From Pseudooceanicola sp. HF7 (lineage in GTDB: Bacteria; Pseudomonadota; Alphaproteobacteria; Rhodobacterales; Rhodobacteraceae): 64,000 nt of DNA. Positions 57,027 to 64,000 of this stretch are shown piece after piece (the stretch's first letter is position 1; every line of letters starts with the position of its first letter). The notes under the pieces were generated by a model that was given only the letters and a program-made list of their open reading frames with translations, did no database searches and was not told where the DNA came from. Both the position numbers and the translations under genes were made by a program. The stretch lies in contig NZ_JAATOW010000006.1 of the NCBI RefSeq assembly GCF_011806405.1, forward strand, positions 62,001 through 126,000, read 5' to 3'.

Positions 57027-58667
57027 TCAGCTGTCGAGCCACCACTTGTAGTGATGCATCTCGAAGGTCGGATGCATTTCCGCGCCCTTCACCTCTGGCT
57101 TGTAGTGCCGGAAGAGGGACCGCCAGTAGGGCTGCACCATCACGCCTTCGTCCAGCATGATCTGTTCAAGCTGAGCCATGATCACCCGGCGCTTGTCCGC
57201 ATCGGCGATGGACATGGCTTCTGTCAGCAAATCGTCGAACTCGGCGTTGGACATGGCGCTTTCATTCCAGGCCACACCGCTGCGATAGGCCAGCGCCAGG
57301 ATCTGTACACCCAGGGGCCGCATGTTCCATTCGGTGGCAGAGAAGGGATAGGCCAGCCAGTCGTTCCAGAAGGTCGAGCCGGGCAGGATCGTGCGCTTGA
57401 TGTTGATCCCGGCGTCGCGCATCTGGGCCGCAACCGCGTCACAGGTTTCCGATTGCCACTGGTCGTCGATGGAGATCAGCTCGAACTCTGTATCGGCCAT
57501 GCCCAGCTCTTCGAGCTTGGCAAGCGCGGCCTCTGGGTCCGTGGGCAGTGGCGGGATCTGCGCGTATTCCGGGTGGATCGGGCAGACGTGATGGTTTTCC
57601 GCGACGGTGCCATAACCGGCATAGCCAAGTTCCAGGATGACCTCGTTGTCCACGGCCATGATAAGGGCCCTGCGCAACTCTGGATCGCTGTAGGGCTCCT
57701 GGCTCTGGTTAAAACGCACGCAGATCGTGGCCGCCGTCACCGTTTCGGACTGGACCCAGTCCATGGCGTTCAGCACCTCGATGTATTCCCCGGTCGACTG
57801 GTAGGTCATGTCGATCTCGTCGGAATCGGCCGCTGCCACCCAGGAGGCCATGTCAGTCCCGAAGTCGATGAACTCGATCCGGTCCAGCCAGGCGCCTTCG
57901 CCCCACCAGTTGTGGTCGGTGTTCTTGACCAGCACCTGGGTCACGCCGACTTCGTTGGTTTCAGGCAGGAAGGGGCCGGTGCCGATCGGGTTGTCGGCTG
58001 GATCACCGCCATCGTAGCCTTGGTGAACCACCGCTGCCGGGTAATCGGCAAAGCTTGGAATGATCGTGATGTCGGGGGCCGAACAGGCCAGCTTGACCGT
58101 CAGGTCATCCACCACCGTGATCGCCCCTTCGGCGGCCTTGCCCGTGCTTTCGTCGATCAGGACCGTCATGCGCGAGGCCATGGAGTTGCCTTCGACCGTG
58201 GAATCGCACCAGCGGTCCAGGTTGAAGGCCACGTCCTCGGCGGTGAAGGGATCGCCGTTGTTCCAGGTCACCCCGGGGCGGACGTGCAGCATGTACTCGG
58301 TGGCGTTGTCGTTCACCTCCCAGCTTTCAAGCAGCATCGGCTTGAAGGAGCCGTCCCGCTGATATTCGATCAGGTATTCCAGCCAGCCGCGAGAGAAGTT
58401 GGCGTGCTGGGACCAATCGTAGGTGCGCGGATCCTTCAGCGCCTTGGTCTCCATCTGCACGCGCAGGGTGCCGCCGGATTTCGGGGTCTCCTGGGCTGCT
58501 GCGGGCTGAACCAGCCCGCCAAGGGCATAGGCGGTGGGTGCGGCAACGCCCAGGGCTGTGGCGCGGGTCAGGAATTCGCGGCGGCTCAGCTTGCCGGCCT
58601 TGAACTCATCGGCGTACATGCGGGCCGCGGGATGGACTGACCCCTGCGGTTGATTGCGATGCGTCAT
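57027..58667 (-). CDS. Peptide-type ABC transporter substrate-binding protein, Tat-exported
   Basis: The 546-aa family 5 solute-binding protein (SBP_bac_5: [20 protein letters not shown] near 130, GTGPFL near 231) captures a peptide or related compound. The N-terminus has a twin-arginine signal [19 protein letters not shown] near 26-44, so it is exported folded by Tat. The substrate is unknown. It is the first and probably most expressed gene of the operon. Confidence 0.92.
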   Translation of the reverse strand: MTHRNQPQGSVHPAARMYADEFKAGKLSRREFLTRATALGVAAPTAYALGGLVQPAAAQETPKSGGTLRVQMETKALKDPRTYDWSQHANFSRGWLEYLIEYQRDGSFKPMLLESWEVNDNATEYMLHVRPGVTWNNGDPFTAEDVAFNLDRWCDSTVEGNSMASRMTVLIDESTGKAAEGAITVVDDLTVKLACSAPDITIIPSFADYPAAVVHQGYDGGDPADNPIGTGPFLPETNEVGVTQVLVKNTDHNWWGEGAWLDRIEFIDFGTDMASWVAAADSDEIDMTYQSTGEYIEVLNAMDWVQSETVTAATICVRFNQSQEPYSDPELRRALIMAVDNEVILELGYAGYGTVAENHHVCPIHPEYAQIPPLPTDPEAALAKLEELGMADTEFELISIDDQWQSETCDAVAAQMRDAGINIKRTILPGSTFWNDWLAYPFSATEWNMRPLGVQILALAYRSGVAWNESAMSNAEFDDLLTEAMSIADADKRRVIMAQLEQIMLDEGVMVQPYWRSLFRHYKPEVKGAEMHPTFEMHHYKWWLDS

Positions 58668-58842
58668 TGACGTTCTCCCTGCGACGTTTCTTCCACGATG
58701 CCCCGGTGGCCGACCGGCCCGAAGCCCAAAGATCTTTCCCCGCCCACCTTTCGCGCGTCTTACCTGACGCGATCATTTCCACATGGAAGCGGAAGATCCG
58801 TCAATCTGCACGTTCGCCATAACGGGGTCGGAAAGCGACGTA

Positions 58843-58871
58843 TTTATATTTCAAAAGCGACATGGTCCCAA
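58843..58871 (-). promoter_or_regulatory. Promoter of the peptide ABC operon
   Basis: On the minus strand TTGGGA (58871-58866) and TATAAA (58848-58843) are exactly 17 bases apart. The leader to the ATG at 58667 would be about 170 nt. The rest of the 368-nt gap 58668-59035 shows no gene. Confidence 0.55.
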
Positions 58872-59035
58872 TCCCAAGTGAAAAGGCGGCCACGCGCTCT
58901 ACTCCCAGGTCAAAGTAGCGCGTTTTTCAGAACTTGGAGGCTTCATTTGCCTCCACGCGGCGCAGGGGTGTCACGTACCCGGCCCGACCGTGCCGCGGTC
59001 AATCAACAAAGGGTGCCGGGACGAGGCTTGCCGGT

Positions 59036-59980
59036 TCAATCCGGGTCTATGGGCTGCCAGTCCTTCATGCGGGCGCGGAACCAGGTTCGCTGACGCTTGG
59101 CGAACTGGCGTGTGGCGGTGATCGCGTTCTCGCGGGCCGCCTCGAAACTCGATTCGCCGCGCAGGTAGGTCACCAGTTCCGGCGCGCCGATGGCCTTGGC
59201 CGATGGCAGGGTGGGGTCCCAGGTGGGCAGGTTATCCTCCACTTCCTGAAGGGCGCCTTCCTCCAGCATCATGTCGAAGCGCCTTTCGATCCGCGGGCTC
59301 AGCCAGTCCTTCGGAGCGGTAAAGACCAGCCTTTCACAGGATTCCGGCGGCAGCAGCGGCGCGGGTGTGTCATCCTGCCAGGCGGCGATGCCACGGCCGG
59401 TGCTTTGCAAGACCTCCCATGCGCGTTGCACCCGTGCGGGATTGGCCAGGTCGATCCGTGCGGCGCTTTCGGCGTCCAGTGCCTGGCGCATGACGTCCAT
59501 CTCCCCGGCCTCGCGCAGCGCATTGCCCTGGGCGCGGACCTCTTCCGGGATCGGCGGGATTTCGGCCAGCCCCTCTGTCAGGGCGCGGAAATACAGCCCG
59601 GTGCCACCGACGATGATCGCCCGCTCAGGGCCGCGCAGAATCGCTTCGACCTCTCTCAGCCATTCGCCGACGCTGTAGGGATGCGTCCGCCCGACATGGC
59701 CGAAAAGCCTGTGTGGCAAGGCTTCTTCGTCCTCTGCTGGCGGGCGGGCCGTGAGGATGCGCCAGTTGTCATAGACCTGTATGGCGTCGGCATTGACGAT
59801 GACCCCTCCGTCCCGTGCCGCGATTTCCATCGCCAGGGCGGATTTTCCCGAGGCCGTTGGCCCCGCGATAAGTACCGGATGTGTAACGGAAAGGCGCTTT
59901 GCCCATGGCTTCTGCAAAGGGAACTCCCGAACGGGCCGAAGGCCAATTCGCGGATTGAACCCGCAGGGCTTTTCGGACAT
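59036..59980 (-). CDS. miaA: tRNA dimethylallyltransferase
   Basis: It adds the isopentenyl group to A37 of tRNAs reading UNN codons. The 314-aa product has the P-loop IAGPTASGKSALA near 38-50, DAIQVY near 65, VGGTGLYFRAL near 125-135 and the C-terminal RQFAKRQRTWFR near 292-303. The first 33 residues before the core are longer than usual; only the ATG at 59980 is available in frame. It is divergent from pyrH with 41 bp between. Confidence 0.93.
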   Translation of the reverse strand: MSEKPCGFNPRIGLRPVREFPLQKPWAKRLSVTHPVLIAGPTASGKSALAMEIAARDGGVIVNADAIQVYDNWRILTARPPAEDEEALPHRLFGHVGRTHPYSVGEWLREVEAILRGPERAIIVGGTGLYFRALTEGLAEIPPIPEEVRAQGNALREAGEMDVMRQALDAESAARIDLANPARVQRAWEVLQSTGRGIAAWQDDTPAPLLPPESCERLVFTAPKDWLSPRIERRFDMMLEEGALQEVEDNLPTWDPTLPSAKAIGAPELVTYLRGESSFEAARENAITATRQFAKRQRTWFRARMKDWQPIDPD

Positions 59981-60021
59981 TTTGCCCGCGATCCTAGAAC
60001 CCCGCTGCAGAGGAATGCAAC

Positions 60022-60753
60022 ATGGCCGATATCGCGCTTCAAACCACCTACAAGCGGGTGCTCCTCAAGATCTCGGGCGAGGCCCTGATGGGACCGCAGG
60101 GGTTCGGCCTGCATCCGCCCACCGTGGAACGCATTGCCCAGGAAGTGAAATCCGTTGCCGACCTTGGCGTAGAGGTCTGCATGGTCATCGGCGGTGGCAA
60201 CATCTTCCGCGGTCTGGCCGGCTCTGCCCAGGGGATGGAGCGGACCACTGCCGACTACATGGGGATGCTTGCCACGGTGATGAACGCGCTGGCAATGCAG
60301 AGCGCCCTTGAGGGGCTGGGTGTCTTTACCCGCGTGATCTCTGCCATCACCATGAACGAAGTGGCAGAGCCCTATATCCGCCGCCGCGCCGTGCGCCACC
60401 TTGAAAAGAAGCGGGTCTGCATCTTTGCCGCCGGCACGGGCAATCCCTATTTCACCACCGACACCGCCGCCACGCTGCGCGCCAATGAAATGGCCTGCGA
60501 GGCGATCTTCATGGGCAAGAACGGCGTCGACGGGGTCTATGACAGCGATCCCAAGACCAACCCGGATGCGAAGCGCTACGATGACGTGACCTATGACGAG
60601 GTGCTGGCAAAGAACCTCAAGGTCATGGATGCCTCGGCCATCGCCCTGGCCCGCGACAACCGCAAGCCGATCATCGTTTTCTCGCTGGATGAGCCGGGCG
60701 GTTTCCTGGGCATCCTGGCCGGGCAGGGGACCTATACCAAGGTTCACGCCTGA
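60022..60753 (+). CDS. pyrH: Uridylate kinase
   Basis: It phosphorylates UMP to UDP. The 243-aa hexameric amino-acid-kinase-fold enzyme has [12 protein letters not shown] near 14-25, [10 protein letters not shown] near 56-65, [13 protein letters not shown] near 140-152 and DGVYDSDP near 173. It heads the pyrH-frr-uppS-cdsA-dxr run. Confidence 0.96.
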   Translation: MADIALQTTYKRVLLKISGEALMGPQGFGLHPPTVERIAQEVKSVADLGVEVCMVIGGGNIFRGLAGSAQGMERTTADYMGMLATVMNALAMQSALEGLGVFTRVISAITMNEVAEPYIRRRAVRHLEKKRVCIFAAGTGNPYFTTDTAATLRANEMACEAIFMGKNGVDGVYDSDPKTNPDAKRYDDVTYDEVLAKNLKVMDASAIALARDNRKPIIVFSLDEPGGFLGILAGQGTYTKVHA

Positions 60754-60951
60754 TCCGACAACGGCCCGGTACGCTTGCGCAACGTCATCCGTTTCACGGA
60801 GGGCCGCGTGGCTTGGCCGGGCCGATTTCTTTCAAAGTGACGCGCTCGGGCTTCCGCGCATGGGCCGGAATCCCCGCGTCCCGGGCTATACAAGCTCGCC
60901 CCGGTGGCGCTATAGGTGCTGCCATCACGCTAGACCGAGGACCAAGAGCAG

Positions 60952-61515
60952 ATGGCTGAAGATTTCGAGCTGGATACCGACGATCTCGCGCGCCGCATGG
61001 ATGGCGCAATGACGAGCCTGAGGACCGAATTCGCCTCGCTCCGGACAGGCCGGGCTTCGGCCTCCATGCTGGAGCCGGTGATGGTGGACGCCTACGGCCA
61101 GCTGACCCCGATCAACCAGGTCGGCACCGTGAACGTGCCGGAACCGCGCATGGTCACGATCAACGTCTGGGACAAAGGTCTTGTCGGCAAGGTCGAGAAG
61201 GCGATCCGCGAAAGCGGCCTGGGGATCAACCCGCAGCTGAACGGCACCATCATCATGCTGCCGATCCCCGAGCTGAACGAGGAACGCCGCCGCGAGCTGA
61301 CCAAGGTTGCCGCGCAATATGCGGAACATGCCCGCGTTGCAGTCAGAAACCTGCGTCGTGACGGCATGGATCAGGTCAAAAAGGCGAAATCCGATGGCCT
61401 TTCCGAAGATGACCAGAAATTCTGGGAACAGGAAGTGCAGGATTTGACCAATACCTATATCGGCAAGATCGACGAAGCGCTGGAAACCAAGCAAGCGGAG
61501 ATCATGCAGGTTTAA
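60952..61515 (+). CDS. frr: Ribosome recycling factor
   Basis: With EF-G it splits post-termination ribosomes. The 187-aa product has the RRF signature: [20 protein letters not shown] near 27-46, and [35 protein letters not shown] near 103-137. It follows pyrH by 198 nt, a gap without any clear hairpin. Confidence 0.96.
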   Translation: MAEDFELDTDDLARRMDGAMTSLRTEFASLRTGRASASMLEPVMVDAYGQLTPINQVGTVNVPEPRMVTINVWDKGLVGKVEKAIRESGLGINPQLNGTIIMLPIPELNEERRRELTKVAAQYAEHARVAVRNLRRDGMDQVKKAKSDGLSEDDQKFWEQEVQDLTNTYIGKIDEALETKQAEIMQV

Positions 61516-61571
61516 AACGATTTGATAAGAAAAGCTGGCTATAGCCGGTGGTCAGGACAGAAGGAGAGCTC

Positions 61572-62303
61572 ATGGCGCAGGACGAGGGAACCCTGGTGGT
61601 GAAAGCCCCGCGCCATGTTGCGATCATCATGGATGGGAACGGCCGCTGGGCGCGGATGCGCGGGCGGCCGCGTCTCTTCGGGCATCACGCCGGCGCCCGC
61701 CGCGTTCGTGAGATCGTCGAGGCCTGCCCCGACCTGGGGGTAAAGTACCTGACGATCTTCGGGTTCTCGACAGAGAACTGGAAGCGCACCCAGATCGAGG
61801 TCGCCGGCCTGATGAGCCTGTTTCGGTCCTACATCCGCAAGGAAGCCCGTGCCCTGCGCGAAAAGAACGTGCGGGTGCGCTTTATCGGCGACCGTCCGGG
61901 GCTGGACGAAAAGCTACGGTCCCTGATGGACGAGCTTGAGGAAATGACCGCCGGTTGCACGGGCACCAACCTGACCATCGCGCTGAACTACGGCGGCCGG
62001 GACGAGGTGGCGCGTGCGACCAAGCGTCTGGCCGAGGATGTTGCGGCCGGCAGGCTTGATCCAGCCCAGATCGACGAAGAAACTCTTCCCAAATATCTTG
62101 ATACCTGTGTGCTGCCGGATCCCGACCTGGTGATCCGGACCAGCGGAGAAGCGCGGATCTCCAATTTCCTTCTCTGGCAATCGGCCTATGCAGAGTATGA
62201 ATTCATAGATACGCTCTGGCCTGATTTCAGCCGCGATGTGTTCGCGGGTGTCGTCCAGAGCTATGGTATGAGGGAACGCCGCTACGGCGGCGCAAAGGCC
62301 TAG
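61572..62303 (+). CDS. uppS: Undecaprenyl-diphosphate synthase
   Basis: It makes the C55 lipid carrier of peptidoglycan synthesis. The 243-aa cis-prenyltransferase has HVAIIMDGNGRWA near 15-27 (catalytic Asp), FGFSTENWKR near 69, and RTSGEARISNFLLWQSAYAE near 191-210. ATG 61572 follows AAGGAGAG; an earlier in-frame GTG is unnecessary. Confidence 0.96.
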   Translation: MAQDEGTLVVKAPRHVAIIMDGNGRWARMRGRPRLFGHHAGARRVREIVEACPDLGVKYLTIFGFSTENWKRTQIEVAGLMSLFRSYIRKEARALREKNVRVRFIGDRPGLDEKLRSLMDELEEMTAGCTGTNLTIALNYGGRDEVARATKRLAEDVAAGRLDPAQIDEETLPKYLDTCVLPDPDLVIRTSGEARISNFLLWQSAYAEYEFIDTLWPDFSRDVFAGVVQSYGMRERRYGGAKA

Positions 62304-62313
62304 GGGCCAAATT

Positions 62314-63114
62314 ATGGCAGAACGCAATTGGTCCGACCTGATGCCGAGGGTCCTCTCCGGCGTCGTTATGGTCGTCCTCGGGATCGCATTGATCCTTTTG
62401 GGCGGTCCTTTCTTCAGTACGGCCTTGGCGCTGATATGCGGCGGCATGGTCTGGGAACTGGCGCGCATGGTCGCGCCCTACGCCAAGACCCGAGCCTTGC
62501 AGATGGGGGCGGCCGCGACGGCCTGTTTCCTGCTGGCACTGGTGCTGCCCCGGGGCTTTGGCCTTCCGCTGCTGCTGTTGCCGTCGATGCTGGGGATTTC
62601 CATGATCCCGCAACGCCGCACGATGTTCCTGACCTTCACCGCGATGATCCTGCTGGCCGGCTACGGCATGGCGCGTCTGCGCATGGACCAGGAAGTCATG
62701 TGGCTGGGCTGGCTGGTGGCCGTGGTGGTCCTGACCGATATCGCGGGATACTTCGCCGGGCGGGCGTTCGGTGGGCCCAAGTTCTGGCCGCGTGTGAGCC
62801 CCAAGAAGACCTGGTCCGGCACGATCGCGGGCTGGGTGGCAGCTGCCGTCGTCGGTGGGATTTTCGGTGTCTGGTCCGGGTTCGGCCCTGGTCTTGCCGG
62901 GATTTCCGTCGCGCTTTCCATGGCCTCCCAGATGGGGGACATCGCCGAAAGCGCCGCGAAGCGGAAGGTGGGGATCAAGGACAGCTCCAACCTGATCCCG
63001 GGACACGGCGGGCTGCTTGACCGGTTTGATGGAATGCTTGGGGCCTCTCTCATGCTGCTGCTGACGGGGCCCTGGACGGGGCTCTTCGCGACGACGACAA
63101 TGGGAATGAACTGA
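62314..63114 (+). CDS. cdsA: Phosphatidate cytidylyltransferase
   Basis: It forms CDP-diacylglycerol in the inner membrane. The 266-aa product has about seven hydrophobic helices and the C-terminal signature KRKVGIKDSSNLIPGHGGLLDRFDG near 219-243. Its stop overlaps the dxr start by one base (TGATG at 63112-63116). Confidence 0.95.
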   Translation: MAERNWSDLMPRVLSGVVMVVLGIALILLGGPFFSTALALICGGMVWELARMVAPYAKTRALQMGAAATACFLLALVLPRGFGLPLLLLPSMLGISMIPQRRTMFLTFTAMILLAGYGMARLRMDQEVMWLGWLVAVVVLTDIAGYFAGRAFGGPKFWPRVSPKKTWSGTIAGWVAAAVVGGIFGVWSGFGPGLAGISVALSMASQMGDIAESAAKRKVGIKDSSNLIPGHGGLLDRFDGMLGASLMLLLTGPWTGLFATTTMGMN

Positions 63115-64000
63115 TGCGGCGGATCACCATACTGGGCGCAACCGGCTCGATCGGGCAAAGCACGATCGACCTGATTGCCCGCCAGCCCGAGGCTTTCGCC
63201 GTCGAGGCGCTGACCGGTGGTCACAACGTGGAGCTACTGGCTCGGGATGCGATCCGGCTGAACGCGAAGCTTGCCGTGACCGCCCATGAAAGCCGTCTTG
63301 GTGATTTGCGCGCCGCCCTTGCGGGGACCGGGATTGAATGCGCCGCCGGCGCCGCGGCCCTTGTCGAAGCGGGGCAGCGGCCTGCCGATTGGGTGATGTC
63401 GGCCATCGTGGGCGCTGCTGGCTTGGCACCCGGCCTGGCGGCCCTGAAGAACGGCGCGGCCCTTGCGCTTGCCAACAAGGAAAGCCTGGTCTGCGCCGGC
63501 CCGCTCATCATGTCCGAAGCGGCCCGCAGCGGTGGGCGCATCCTTCCCGTGGACAGTGAGCACTCTGCCGTCTTCCAAGCTCTGCTGGGCGAGCAGATCG
63601 AAAGCGTGGAGCGCGTGATCCTGACTGCCTCGGGTGGGGCCTTCCGCGACTGGCCGCTTGAAAAACTGGCCTCTGCGACACCTGAGCAGGCCTCGACCCA
63701 TCCCAACTGGGACATGGGGCAGCGCATCACGATCGACAGCGCCTCCATGTTCAACAAGGCGCTTGAAGTTATTGAAGCGCATGAGTTTTTCGGAATTTCC
63801 GGGGATCGGATCGAGGTGTTGGTGCACCCCGAAAGCCTGGTCCATGCGCTGGTGGGCCATGTCGATGGCGCCATCCTTGCGCATTTGGGGGCGCCGGACA
63901 TGCGCCACGCCATCGGCTATGCGCTGAACTGGCCCGAACGCGTCGACCTTCCGGTTGCGCGACTTGACCTCGCAAAAGTCGGCACGCTGAATTTCCGCCT
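63114..64000 (+). CDS. dxr: 1-deoxy-D-xylulose 5-phosphate reductoisomerase, 3'-truncated by the window
   Basis: The second enzyme of the MEP isoprenoid pathway. The visible 295 residues include the NADPH motif LGATGSIGQSTID near 7-19, LALANKESLV near 119-128, the metal-binding DSEHSA near 145-150, TASGGAFRDWP near 170 and the flexible-loop region. About 95 further residues would be expected beyond position 64000. Confidence 0.96.
   Translation, partial: MRRITILGATGSIGQSTIDLIARQPEAFAVEALTGGHNVELLARDAIRLNAKLAVTAHESRLGDLRAALAGTGIECAAGAAALVEAGQRPADWVMSAIVGAAGLAPGLAALKNGAALALANKESLVCAGPLIMSEAARSGGRILPVDSEHSAVFQALLGEQIESVERVILTASGGAFRDWPLEKLASATPEQASTHPNWDMGQRITIDSASMFNKALEVIEAHEFFGISGDRIEVLVHPESLVHALVGHVDGAILAHLGAPDMRHAIGYALNWPERVDLPVARLDLAKVGTLNFR

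Overview
The window reads as chromosomal core DNA of a marine-type alphaproteobacterium of the Rhodobacterales (Rhodobacteraceae, roseobacter-like). The base composition is GC-rich. Family signs are the order argS - SPOR protein - nagZ - scpA - scpB, a double-length dCTP deaminase, an ornithine-lipid acyltransferase (OlsB), a Rhodobacter-type sorbitol/mannitol (smo/mtl) operon, a CckA kinase with a CtrA-type box upstream, and an alphaproteobacterial GAAC-N7-GAAC SOS box at recA. No prophage, insertion sequence or CRISPR array is visible.

Layout. 1-4.3 kb: exonuclease III, then a three-gene cassette I do not recognise: a small protein made of 20-residue repeats, a 392-aa protein of unknown function, and an EamA-type membrane transporter whose start overlaps the stop of the unknown gene. 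4.4-13 kb: erpA, dgt, argS, SPOR protein, nagZ, scpA, scpB, a small basic protein, dcd. 13-23 kb: tRNA-Pro, the rpmF-plsX-fabH-ihfA-merR lipid/translation operon, yceD, bamE-like, olsB, a TRIC-type channel, the ABC-F protein Uup, an AbrB-family membrane protein, tRNA-Gly. 23-27 kb: a corrinoid-protein reductive activator and guaB. 27-36 kb: polyol operon (HAD phosphatase, SorC regulator, SmoEFGK transporter, a deleted remnant of sorbitol dehydrogenase smoS, mannitol dehydrogenase mtlK) with a convergent fructokinase. 36-43 kb: XRE-cupin regulator, FAD-linked oxidase, rsmB, cckA, a sulfotransferase-like gene. 43-52 kb: recA, alaS, two DUF1330 genes, typA, GNAT-like protein, ssb, lytic transglycosylase. 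52-59 kb: a peptide-type ABC importer with a fused double ATPase and a Tat-exported binding protein. 59-64 kb: miaA, then pyrH-frr-uppS-cdsA-dxr (dxr runs off the end).

How the genes work together. Polyols imported by SmoEFGK would be oxidised by MtlK to fructose and phosphorylated by the fructokinase; loss of smoS suggests the pathway has narrowed towards mannitol. RpmF/PlsX/FabH couple ribosome and fatty-acid start-up; UppS/CdsA/Dxr supply isoprenoid and phospholipid precursors.

The least explained items are the 1.5-4.3 kb repeat-protein cassette, whose repeats are held identical in protein while their codons drift, and a roughly 100-bp element with 11-bp tandem units present in the leaders of both argS and alaS. 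A family of palindromic intergenic repeats also occurs at three places (19.9, 23.1 and 44.6 kb).
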